This document shows, in pieces, positions 46,938 to 59,541 of a DNA stretch of 64,000 nt; position 1 is the first letter of the stretch, and every line of letters starts with the position of its first letter. Made by a program: the position numbers and the translations under genes. Under the pieces are notes generated by a model, which was not told the origin of the DNA, did not search any database, and saw nothing but the letters and a program-made list of their open reading frames with translations. Source of the DNA: Carya illinoinensis (Eukaryota > Streptophyta > Magnoliopsida > Fagales > Juglandaceae); the NCBI RefSeq assembly GCF_018687715.1, contig NC_056758.1, forward strand, positions 21,048,501-21,112,500, written 5' to 3'.

Positions 46938-48252
46938 GCTAAATGGCACTTCTTGGACTTGAGGGAAGCCAAATGTAGGATTTATGTGGGCTTCAAATCG
47001 TGGAATGAAACGAAAGACTGGTTTCTTTGTGTAAATTGGTCCACTGCAAGAACTAAACTTGCATAAAGGTTGGGTCTAAACGATGAAATTTTCCTTGTGA
47101 AAATGGTCTAAATGGCTTTGGCTAGCAGCCAACTTGTCGCAACGGGTATGAAGGATCGCGTAGGTGCCGATTGGCGGTGATTCGAGCATTATCGACATGG
47201 AAGTCTGTGATGTGTTAGATAAATCCTAATCTTCTAATTCAATCTTAGAACGTTGGAAAACGACAAGAAAAGCAATATGTTCCGAATTAAAAAAACAGTT
47301 ACAAAGAACCAACAAGGAAATTGAACTCAAAACATTGTTGAGAGATGACTAATCTTGTGTAAGTCGATTACATCATTTGAATCAAGCCAAATGCTTAACG
47401 ACGGGGTAGATGGGGAAGCTTAGGGGCATGTGGAACTTCTTGAAGTTGAGGAAACTAATTGTAAAGCTTATGCTGGCTTCAAATTGAAGAATGAAACAAA
47501 AGATGGGTTTCTTGTTGTAACTTCATCCAATGCTGGAACTAAACTTGTATGGTAAAGGTTGGGTATAAACGATGAAAGTTTCCTATTGAAAATGGTCTAA
47601 AAGGCATCGGCTGGGGAGGACATGTCGCAACGGGTGTGAAGGGATCGCCTAGGTGCCGATTGGCATTGATTCGAGCGTTATCGACATGGAAGTCTGTGAT
47701 GTCTTAGATAAAGCCAAATCTTCTAATTCAATCTTAGAATGTTGGTGAACGACAAGAAAAGCAATATGATCCGAATGAGAAAAACGGTTACGAAGAACCA
47801 AAAAGGAAATTAGACTCAAAACATTATTGCGATTTGACTAATCTTGTGTAAGTCGATTACATCCTTTAAATCAAGCTAAAAGCTTAACGATGGGGTAGAT
47901 GGGGAAGCTTAGGGGCATGTGGCCCTTCTTGAAGTTGAGGAAACTAATTGTAAGGCTTACGTTGGCTTCAAATTGAAGACTGAAACAAAAGATTGGTTTC
48001 TTGTTGTAAATTCGTCTAATGCCGGAACTGAACTAGTATTGTTGAGGTTGTGTGCAAACGATGACATTTCCCATGAGGAAATGGTGTAAATGGCATGGGG
48101 TAGAGGCCTACTTGTCGCAATGCACAAGAAAGAGAACTTAGGTCGGATTCGCGGTGATTTCAGCATTATTCACAAGGCTTTTCTTTTATTGACAGGTTTT
48201 GGATCCAGTCTAAGCTTCTAATTCAATTTTAGAATGATGAGAAACAACAAAG

Positions 48253-51143
48253 AAAGTAATAAGGTCCGTATAAAAAAGGTTACAAAGAACTAAAAAGGAA
48301 ATTAAGTTGAAAACATTGTTGAGAGATTACTAATGTTGTGTAAGTCAAATACTTCCCTTAATTCAAAGTTAAAGCATAACCACGGGTACATGGGGAACGT
48401 TAGGGGCGTGTGGCACTTCTTGGACTTGAGGGAAGCCAAATGTAGGATTTATGTGGGCTTCAAATCGAGGAATGAAACGAAAGACTGGTTTCTTTGTGTA
48501 AATTGGTCCACTGCAAGAACTAAACTTGCATAAAGGTTGGGTCTAAACGATGAAATTTTCCTTGTGAAAATGGTCTGAATGGCTTTGGCTAGCGGCCAAC
48601 TTGTCGCAACGGGTATGAAGGATCGCGTTGGTGCCGATTGGCGGTGATTCGAGCATTATCGACATGGAATTCTGTGATGTCTTAGATAAAGCCTAATCTT
48701 CTAATTCAATCTTAGAACGTTGGAAAACGACAAGAAAAGCAATATGTTCCGAATGAAAAAAACAGTTACAAAGAACCAAAAAGGAAATTAAACTCAAAAT
48801 ATTGTTGAGAGATGACTAATCTTGTGTAAGCCGATTACATCCTTTGAATCAAGCCAAAAGCTTAACGATGGGGTAGATGGGGAAGCTTAGGGGCATGTGG
48901 CACTTCTTGAAGTTGAGGAAACTAATTGTAAGGTTTATGTTGGCTTCAAATTGAAGAATGAAACAAAAGATGGGTTTCTTGTCGTAACTTCGTCCAATGC
49001 TGGAACTAAACTTGTATGGTAAAGTTTGGGTATAAACGATGAAAGTTTCTTTTTGAAAATGGTCTAAAAGGCATCGGCTGGGGCCGACATGTCGCAACGG
49101 GTGTGAAGGGATCGCCTAGGTGCCGATTGGCATTGATTCGAGCGTTATCGACATGGAAGTCTGTGATGTCTTAGATAAAGCCAAATCTTCTAATTCAATC
49201 TTAGAACGTTGGAGAACGACAAGAAAAGCAATATGATCCGAATGAGAAAAACGGTTACGAAGAACCAAAAAGGAAATTAAACTCAAAACATTGTTGAGAT
49301 TTGACTAATCTTGTGTAAGTCGATTACATCCTTTAAATCAAGCTAAAAGCTTAACGATGGGGTTGATGGGGAAGCTTAGGGGCATGTGGCCCTTCTTGAA
49401 GTTGAGGAAACTAATGGTAAGGCTTACGTTGACTTCAAATTGAAGACTGGAACAAAAGATGGGTTTCTTGTTGTAAATTCGTCTAATGCCGGAACTGAAC
49501 TAGTATTGTTGAGGTGGTGTGCAAACGATGACATTTCCTATGCGGAAATGGTGTAAGTGGCATGGGCTGGAGGCCTACTTGTCACAATGCACAAGAAAGA
49601 GAACTTAGGTCGGATTGGCGGTGATTTCAGCATTATTCAGATGGCTTTTTTTTATTGACAGGTTTTGTATCCAGTCTAAGCTTTTAATTCAGTCTTAGAA
49701 TGATGAGAAACAACAAAGAAAGTGATAAGGTCCGTATAAAAAAGGTTACAAAGAACCAAAAATGAAATTAAGCCGAAAACATTGTTGAGAGATTACTAGT
49801 CTTGTGTAAGTCAATTACTTCCCTTAATTCAATGTTAAAGCATAACCACGGGTAGACGGGAACGTTAGGGGCGTGTGGCACTTCTTGGACTTGAGGGAAG
49901 CCAAATGTAGGATTTTTGTGGGCTTCAAATCGAGGAATGAAACGAAAGACTGGTTTCTTTATGTAAATTGGTCCATTGCAAGAACTAAACTTGTATAAAG
50001 GTTTGGTGTAAACGATAAAATTTTCCTTGTGAAAATGGTCTAAAAGGCTTTGGCTAGCGGCCCACTTGTCGCAATGGGTATGAAGGATCGCGTAGGTGCC
50101 GATTGGCGGTGATTCGCGCATTATCGACGTGGAAGTCTATGATGTCTTAGATAAAGCCTAATCTTCTAATTCAATCTTAGAACGTTGGAAAACGACAGGA
50201 AAAGCAATATGTTCCGAATGAAAAAAACGGTTACAAAGAACCAACGAGGAAATTGAACTCAATACATAGTTGAGAGATGACTAATCGTGTGTCAGTCGAT
50301 TACATCATTCAAATCAAGCCAAAAGCTTAACGACGAGGTAGATGGGGAAGCTTAGGGGCACGTGGAACTTCTTGAAGTTGAGGAAACTAATTGTAAGGCT
50401 TATGCTGGCTTCAAATTGAAGAATGAAACAAAAGATGGGTTTCTTGTTGTAACTTCATCCAATGTCGGAACTAAACTTATTTGGTAAAGGTTGGGTATAA
50501 ACGAAGAAAGTTTCCTTTTGAAAATGGTCTAAAAGGCATCGGCTGGGGCCGACATGGCGCAACGGGTGTGAAGGAATCGCCTAGGTGCCGATTGGCATTG
50601 ATTTGAGCGTTATCGACATGGAAGTCTGTGATGTCTTAGATAAAGCCAAATCTTCTAATTCAATCTTAGAATGTTGGTGAACGACAAGAAAAGCAATATG
50701 ATCCGAATGAGAAAAACGGTTACGAAGAACCAAAAAGGAAATTAGACTCAAAACATTATTGAGATTTGACTAATCTTGTGTAAGTCGATTACATCCTTTG
50801 AATCAAGCTAAAAGCTTAACGATGGGGTAGATGGGGAAGCTTAGGGGCATGTGGCCCTTCTTGAAGTTGAGGAAACTAATTGTAAGGCTTACGTTGGCTT
50901 CAAATTGAAGACTGAAACAAAAGATTGGTTTCTTGTTGTAAATTCGTCTAATGCCGGAACTGAACTAGTATTGTTGAGGTTGTGTGCAAACGATGACATT
51001 TCCCATGAGGAAATGGTGTAAATGGCATGGGCTAGAGGCCTACTTGTCGCAATGCACAAGAAAGAGAACTTAGGTCGGATTCGCAGTGATTTCAGCATTA
51101 TTCACAAGGCTTTTCTTTTATTGACAGGTTTTGGATCCAGTCT
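48253..51143. repeat. Segmental duplication inside the satellite, right copy
   Basis: Near-identical counterpart of 32100-34990, carrying the same private variants in the same order. The sequence just left of it (46950-48250) instead resembles 36661-37960, sharing CGTGGAATGAAACG, so the neighbourhood is a patchwork of copies with different offsets (about 16.15 and 10.29 kb). Confidence 0.8.
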
Positions 51144-54100
51144 AAGCTTCTAATTCAAATTTAGAATGATGAGAAGCAACAAAGAAAGTAATAAGGTCCG
51201 TATAAAAAAGGTTACAAAGAACTAAAAAGGAAATTAAACGAAAGACTGGTTTCTTTGTGTAAATTGGTCCACTGCAAGAACTAAACTTGCATAAAGGTTG
51301 GGTCTAAACGATGAAATTTTCCTTGTGAAAATGGTCTAAATGGCTTTGGCTAGCAGCCAACTTGTCGCAACGGGTATGAAGGATCGCGTAGGTGCCGATT
51401 GGCGGTGATTCGAGCATTATCGACATGGAAGTCTGTGATGTCTTAGATAAAGCCTAATCTTCTAATTCAATCTTAGAACGTTGGAAAACGACAAGAAAAG
51501 CAATATGTTCCGAATGAAAAAAACAGTTACAAAGAACCAAAAAGGAAATTAAACTCAAAATATTGTTGAGAGATGAATAATCTTGTGTAAGCCGATTACA
51601 TCCTTTGAATCAAGCCAAAAGCTTAACGATGGGGTAGATGGGGAAGCTTAGGGGCATGTGGCCCTTCTTGAAGTTGAGGAAACTAATTGTAAGACTTACG
51701 TTGGCTTCAAATTGAAGACTGAAACAAAAGATGGGTTTCTTGTTGTAAATTCGTCTAATGCCAGAACTAAACTAGTATTGTTGAGGTTGTGTGCAAACGA
51801 TGACATTTCCCATGAGGAAATGGTGTAAATGGCATGGGCTAGAGGCCTACTTGTCGCAATGCACAAGAAAGAGAACTTAGGTCGGATTGGCGGTGATTTC
51901 AGCATTATTCACAAGGCTTTTCTTTTATTGACAGGTTTTGGATCCAGTCTAAGCTTCTAATTCAGTTTTAGAATGATGAGAAACAACAAAGAAACTAATA
52001 AGGTCCGTATAAAAAAGGTTACAAAGAACTAAAAAGGAAATTAAGTTGAAAACATTGTTGAGAGATTACTAATGTTGTGTAAGTCAATTACTTCCCTTAA
52101 TTCAACGTTAAAGCATAACCACGGGTAGATGGGGAACGTTAGGGGCGTGTGGCTCTTCTTGGACTTGAGGGAAGCCAAATGTAGGATTTATGTGGGTTTC
52201 AAATCGAGGAATGAAACGAAAGACTGGTTTCTTTGTGTAAATTGGTCCACTGCAAGAACTAAACTTGCATAAAGGTTGGGTCTAAACGATGAAATTTTCC
52301 TTGTGAAAATCGTCTAAATGGCTTTGGCTAGCGTCCAACTTGTCGCAACGGGTATGAAGGATCGCGTAGGTGCCGATTGGCGGTGATTCGAGCATTATCG
52401 ACATGGAAGTCTGTGATGTCTTAGATAAAGTCTAATCTTCTAATTCAATCTTAGAACGTTGGAAAATGACAAGAAAAGCAATATGTTCCGAATGAAAAAA
52501 ACAGTTACAAAGAACCAAAAAGGAAATTAAACTCAAAATATTGTTGAGACATGACTAATCTTGTGTAAGCCGATTACATCCTTTGAATCAAGCCAAAAGC
52601 TTAACGATGGGGTAGATGGGGAAACTTAGGGGCGTGTCGCAATTCTTGAAGTTGAGGAAACTAATTGTAAGGCTTATGTTGGCTTCAAATTGAAGAATGA
52701 AACAAAAGATGGGTTTCTTGTTGTAACTTCATCGAATGCCGGAACTAAACTTGTATGGTAAAGGTTGGGTATAAACGATGAAAATTTCCTTTTGAAAATG
52801 GTCTAAAAGGCATCGGCTGGGGCCGACATGTCGCAACGGGTGTGAAGGGATCGCCTAGGTGCCGATTTGCATTGATTCGAGCGTTATCGACATGAAAGTC
52901 TGTGATGTCTTAGATAAAGCCAAATCTTGTAATTCAATCTTAGAACGTTGGAGAACGACAAGAAAAGCAATATGATCCGAATGAAAAAAAAGGTTACGAA
53001 TAACCAAAAAGAAAATTAAACTCAAAACATTGTTGAGATTTGACTAATCTTGTGTAAGTCGATTACATCCTTTGCATCAAGCTAAAAGCTTAACGATGGG
53101 GTAGATGGGGAAGCTTAAGGGCATGTGGCCCTTCTTCAAGTTGAGGAAACTAATTGTCAGGCTTACGTTGGCTTCAATTTGAAGACTGAAACAAAAGATG
53201 GGTTTCTTGTTGTAAATTCGTCTAATGTCAGAACTGAACTAGTATTGTTGAGGTTGTGTGCTAACGATGACATCTCCCAAGAGGAAATGGTGTAAATGGC
53301 ATGGGCTAGAGGCCTCCTTGTCGCAATGCACAAGAAAGAGAACTGAGGTCGGATTGGCGGCGATTTCAGCATTATCCACATGGCTTTTCTTTTAATGACA
53401 GGTTTTGGATCCAGCCTAAGCTTCTAATATAGTCTTAGAATGATGAGAAACAACAAAGAAAGTAATAGGGTCCGTATAAAAAAGGTTACAAAGAACTAAA
53501 AAGGAAATTAAGCCGAAAACATTGTTGAGAGATTACTAATCTTGTGTAAGCCAATTACTTCCCTTAATTCAACGTTAAAGCACAACCACGGGTAGATGGG
53601 AACCTTAGGGGCGTCTGGCACTTCTTGGACTTGAGGGAGACCAAATGTAGGGTTTATGTGGGCTTCAAATCGAGGAATGAAATGAAAGACTGGTTTCCTT
53701 GTGTAAATTGGTCCACTGCAACAACTAAACTTGTAAGGTAAAGGTTGGGTGTAAACGATGAAATTTTCCCAGTGAAAATGGTCTAAAAGGCTTTGGCTAG
53801 GGGCCAACTTGCCGCAAAGGGTATGAAGGATCGCGTAGGTGCCAATTGGCGGTGATTCGAGCATTATCGACATGGAAGTCTGTGATGTCTTAGATAAAGC
53901 CTAATCTTATAATTCAATCTTAGAACGTTGGAAAACGACAAGAAAAGCAATATGTTCCGAATGAAAAAAACAGTTACAAAGACCCAAAAAGGAAATTAAA
54001 CTCAAAATATTGTTGAGACATGACTAATCTTGTGTAAGCCGATTACATCCTTTGAATCAAGCCAAAAGCTTAACGATGGGGTAGATGGGGAAGCTTAGGG

Positions 54101-57059
54101 GCATGTGGCACCTCTTGAAGTTGAGGAAACTAATTGTAAGGCTTATGTTGGCTTCAAATTGAAGAATGAAACAAAAGATGGGTTTCTTGTTGTAACTTCG
54201 TCCAATGCCGAAACTAAACTTGTTTGGTAAAGGTTGGGTATAAACGATGAAAGTTTCCTTTTGAAAATGGTCTAAAAGGCATCGGCTGGGGCCGACATGT
54301 CGAAGCGGGTGTGAAGGGATCGCCTAGGTGCCGATTGGGATTGATTCGAGCGTTATCGACATGGAAGTCTGTGATGTCTTAGATAAAGCCAAATCTTCTA
54401 ATTCAATCTTAGAACGTTGGAGAACGACAAGAAAAGCAATATGATCCGAATGAAAAAAACGATTACGAAGAACCAAAAAGGAAATTAAACTCAAAACATT
54501 GTTGAGATTTGACTAATATTGTGTAAGTCGATTACATCCTTTGAATCAAGCTAAAAGCTTAATGATGGGGTAGATGGGGAAACTTAGGGGCATGCGGCCC
54601 TTCTTGAAGTTGAGGAAACTAATTGTAAGGCTTACGTTGGCTTCAAATTGAAGACTGAAACAAAAGATGGGTTTCTTGCTGTAAATTCGTCTAATGCCGG
54701 AACTGAACTAGTATTGTTGAGGTTGTGTGCTAACGATGACATTTCCCATGAGGAAATGGTGTAAATGGCATGGGCTAGAGGCCTACTTGTCGCAATGCAC
54801 AAGAATGAGAACTTAGGTCAGATTGGCGGTGATTTCAACATTATTCACATGGCTTTTCTTTTACTGATAGGTTTTGGATCTAGCCTAAGCTTCTAATACA
54901 GTCTTAGAATGATGACAAACAACAACGAAAGTAATAAGGTCCGTATAAAAAAGGTTACAAAGAACTAAAAAGGAAATTAAGCCGAGAACATTGTTGAGAG
55001 ATTACTAATCTTGGGTAAGCCAATTACTTCCCTTAATTCAATGTTAAAGCATAACCACGGGTAGATGGGAACCTTAGGGGCGTGTGGCACTTCTTGGACT
55101 TGAGGGAGACCAAATGTAGGGTTTATGTGGGCTTCAAATTGAGGAATGAAGCGAAAGACTGGTTTCCTTGTGTAAATTGGTCCACTGCAAGAACTAAACT
55201 TGTATGGTAAAGGTTGGGTGTAAACGATGAAAGTTTCCTTTTGAAAATGGTCTAAAAGCCTTCGACTGGGGCCAACTTATCGCAAAGGGTGTGAAGGATT
55301 GCCTAGGTGCCGATTGGCGGTGATTCGAGCATTATTGACATGGAAGTCTGTGATGTCTTAGATAAAGCCTAATCTTTTAATTCAATCTTAGAACGTTGGA
55401 AAACGATAGGAAAAGCAATATGATCCGAATGAAAAAAACGGTTACAAAGAACCAAAATGGAATTTAAACTCAAAACATTGTTGAGATTTGACTAATCTTG
55501 TGTAAGTCGATTACATGCTTTGAATCAAGCTAAAAGCTTAACGATGGGGTAGATGGGGAAGCTTAGGGGCATGTGACCCTTCTTGAAGTTGAGGAAACTA
55601 ATTGTAAGGCTTGTGTTGGCTTCAAATTGAAGACTTAAACAAAAGATGGGTTTCTTGTCGTAAATTCGTCTAATGCCGGAACTGAACTAGTATTGTTGAG
55701 GTGGTCTGCAAATGATGACATTTCCTATGAGGAAATGGTGTAAATAGCATGGGCTAGAGGCCTACTTGTCACAATGCACAAGAAATAGAACTTAGGTCGG
55801 ATTGGCGGCGATTTCAGCATTATTCACATGGCTTTTCTTTTATTGACAGGTTTTGTATCCAGTCTAAGCTTTTAATTCAGTCTTAGAATGATGAGAAACA
55901 ACAAAGAAAGTGATAAGGTCCGTATAAAAATGGTTACAAAGAACCAAAAATGAAATTAAGCCGAAAACATTGTTGAGAGATTACTAATCTTGTGTAAGTC
56001 AATTACTTCCCTTAATTCAACGTTAAAGCATAACCACGGGTAGATGGGAACGTTTGGGGTGTGTGGCACTTCTTGGACTTGAGGGAAGCCAAATGTAGGA
56101 TTTATGTGGGCTTCAAATCGAGGAATGAAACGAAAGACTGGTTTCTTTATGTAAATTGGTCCACTGCAAGAACTAAACTTGTATAAAGGTTTGGTCTAAA
56201 CGATAAAATTTTCCTTGTGAAAATGGTCTAAAAGGCTTTGGCTAGCGGCCAACTTGTCGCAACGGGTATGAAGGATCGCGTAGGTGCCGATTGGCGGTGA
56301 TTCACGCATTATCGACATGGAAGTCTGTGATGTCTTAGATAAAGCCTAATCTTCTAATTCAATCTTAGAACGTTGGGAAACGACAAGAAAAGCAATACGA
56401 TCCGAATGAAGAAAACGGTTACAATGAACCAACAAGGAAATTGAACTCAAAACATTGTTGAGACATGACTAATCTTGTGTAAGTCGATTACATCATTCGA
56501 ATCAAGCCAAAACCTTAACGACGGTGTAGATGGGGAAGCTTAGGGGCATGTGGAACTTCTTGAAGTTGAGGAAACTAATTGTAAGGCTTATGCTGGCTTC
56601 AAATTGAAGAATGAAACAAAAGATGGGTTTCTTGTTGTAACTTCATACAATGCCGGAACTAAACTTGTATGGTAAAGGTTGGGTATAAACGATGAAAGTT
56701 TCCTTTTGAAAATGGTCTAAAAGGCATCGGCTGGGGCTGACATGTCACAACGGGTGTGAACGGATCGCCTAGGTGCCGATTGGCATTGATTCGAGCGTTA
56801 TCGACATGGAAGTCTGTGATGTCTTAGATAAAGCAAAATCTTCTAATTCAATCTTAGAACGTTGGAGAACGACAAGAAAAGCAATATGATCCGAATGAAA
56901 AAAATGGTTACGAAGAACCAAAAAGGAAATTAAACTCAAAACATTGTTGAGATTTGACTAATCTTGTGTAAGTCGATTACATCCTTTGAATCAAGCTAAA
57001 AGCTTAACGACGGGGTAGATGGGGAAGCTTAGGGGCATGTGGCGCTTCTTGAAGTTGAG

Positions 57060-59541
57060 GAAACTAACTGTAAGGCCTACGTTGGCTTCAAATTGAAGAC
57101 TGAAACAGAAGATGGGTTTCTTGTTGTAAATTCGTCTAATGCCGGAACTGAACTAGTATTGTTGAGGTTGGGTATAAACGATGACATTTCCCATGAGGAA
57201 ATGGTGTAAATGGCATGGGCTAGAGGCCTACTTGTCGCAATGCACAAGAAAGAGAACTTAGGTCAGATTGGCGGTGATTTCAGCATTATTGACAAGGCTT
57301 TTCTTTTATTGACAGGTTTTGGATCCAGTCTAAGCTTCTAAGTCAGTTTTAGAATGATGAGACACAACAAAGAAAGTAATAACGTCCGTATAAAAAAGGT
57401 TACAAAGAACTAAAAAGGAAATTAAGTTGAAAACATTGTTGAGAGATTACTAATGTTGTGTAAGTCAATTACTTCCCTTAATTCAATGTTAAAGCATAAC
57501 CACGGGTAGATGGGAAACGTTAGGGGCGTCTGGCACTTCTTGGACTTGAGGGAAGCCAAATGTAGGATTTATGTGGGCTTCAAATTGAGGAATGAAATGA
57601 AAGACTGGTTTCTTTGTGTAAATTGGTCCACTGCAAGAATTAAACTTGCATAAAGGTTGGGTCTAAGCGATGAAATTTTGCTTGTGAAAATGGTCTAAAT
57701 GGCTTTGGCTAGAGGTCAACTTGTCGCAACGGGTATGAAGGATCGCGTAGGTGCCGATTGGCGGTCATTCGAGCATTATCGACATGGAATTCTGTGATGT
57801 CTTAGATAAAGCCTAATCTTCTAATTCAATCTTAGAACGTTGGAAAACGACAAGAAAAGCAATATGTTCCGAATGAAAAAAACAGTTACAAAGAACCAAA
57901 AAGGAAATTAAACTCAAAATATTGTTGAGAGATGAATAATCTTGTGTAAGCCGATTACATCCTTTGAATCAAGCCAAAAGCTTAACGATGGGGTAGATGG
58001 GGAAGCTTAGGGGCATGTGGCACTTCTTGAAGTTGAGGAAACTAATTGTAAGGCTTATGTTGGCTTCAAATTGAAGAATGAAACAAAAGATGGGTTTCTT
58101 GTTGTAACTTCGTCCAATGCCGAAACTAAACTTGTTTGGTAAAGGTTGGGTATAAACGATGAAATTTCCTTTTGAAAATGGTCTAAAAGGCATCGGCTGG
58201 GGCCGACATGTCGCAGCGGGTGTGAAGGGATCGCCTAGGTGCCGATTGGGATTGATTCGAGCGTTATCGACATGGAAGTCTGTGATGTCTTAGATAAAGC
58301 CAAATCTTCTAATTCAATCTTAGAACGTTGGAGAACGACAAGAAACGCAATATGATCCGAATGAAAAAAACGGTTACGAAGAACCAAAAAGGAAATTAAA
58401 CTCAAAACATTGTTGAGATTTGACTAATCTTGTGTAAGTCGATTACATCCTTTGAATCAAGCTAAAAGCTTAACGATAGGGTAGATGGGGAAGCTTAGGG
58501 GCATGTGGCCCTTCTTGAAGTTGAGGAAACTAACTGTAAGGCTTACGTTGGCTTCAAATTGAAGACTGAAACAGAAGATGGGTTTCTTGTTGTAAATTCG
58601 TCTAATGCCGGAACTGAACTAGTATTGTTGAGGTTGGGTATAAACGATGACATTTCCCATGAGGAAATGGTGTAAATGGCATGGGCTAGAGGCCTACTTG
58701 TCGCAATGCACAAGAAAGAGAGCTTAGGTCAGATTGGCGGTGATTTCAGCATTATTGACAAGGCTTTTCTTTTATTGACAGGTTTTGGATCCAGTCTAAG
58801 CTTCTAAGTCAGTTTTAGAATGATGAGACACAACAAAGAAAGTAATAACGTCCGTATAAAAAAGGTTACAAAGAACTAAAAAGGAAATTAAGTTGAAAAC
58901 ATTGTTGAGAGATTACTAATGTTGTGTAAGTCAATTACTTCCCTTAATTCAATGTTAAAGCATAACCACGGGTAGATGGGAAACGTTAGGGGCGTCTGGC
59001 ACTTCTTGGACTTGAGGGAAGCCAAATGTAGGATTTATGTGGGCTTCAAATTGAGGAATGAAATGAAAGACTGGTTTCTTTGTGTAAATTGGTCCACTGC
59101 AAGAATTAAACTTGCATAAAGGTTGGGTCTAAGCGATGAAATTTTGCTTGTGAAAATGGTCTAAATGGCTTTGGCTAGAGGTCAACTTGTCGCAACGGGT
59201 ATGAAGGATCGCGTAGGTGCCGATTGGCGGTCATTCGAGCATTATCGACATGGAATTCTGTGATGTCTTAGATAAAGCCTAATCTTCTAATTCAATCTTA
59301 GAACGTTGGAAAACGACAAGAAAAGCAATATGTTCCGAATGAAAAAAACAGTTACAAAGAACCAAAAAGGAAATTAAACTCAAAATATTGTTGAGAGATG
59401 AATAATCTTGTGTAAGCCGATTACATCCTTTGAATCAAGCCAAAAGCTTAACGATGGGGTAGATGGGGAAGCTTAGGGGCATGTGGCACTTCTTGAAGTT
59501 GAGGAAACTAATTGTAAGGCTTATGTTGGCTCCAAATTGAA
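57060..59541. repeat. Recent trimer duplication (offset 1466 bp)
   Basis: The stretch about 57060-58075 recurs almost unchanged at about 58526-59541. Private variants in both copies include AAACTAACTGTAAGG, GAAACAGAAGATGG, GGTCTAAGCGATG and GAAATTTTGCTTGTG. Identity drops in the C monomer that follows. Confidence 0.78.
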
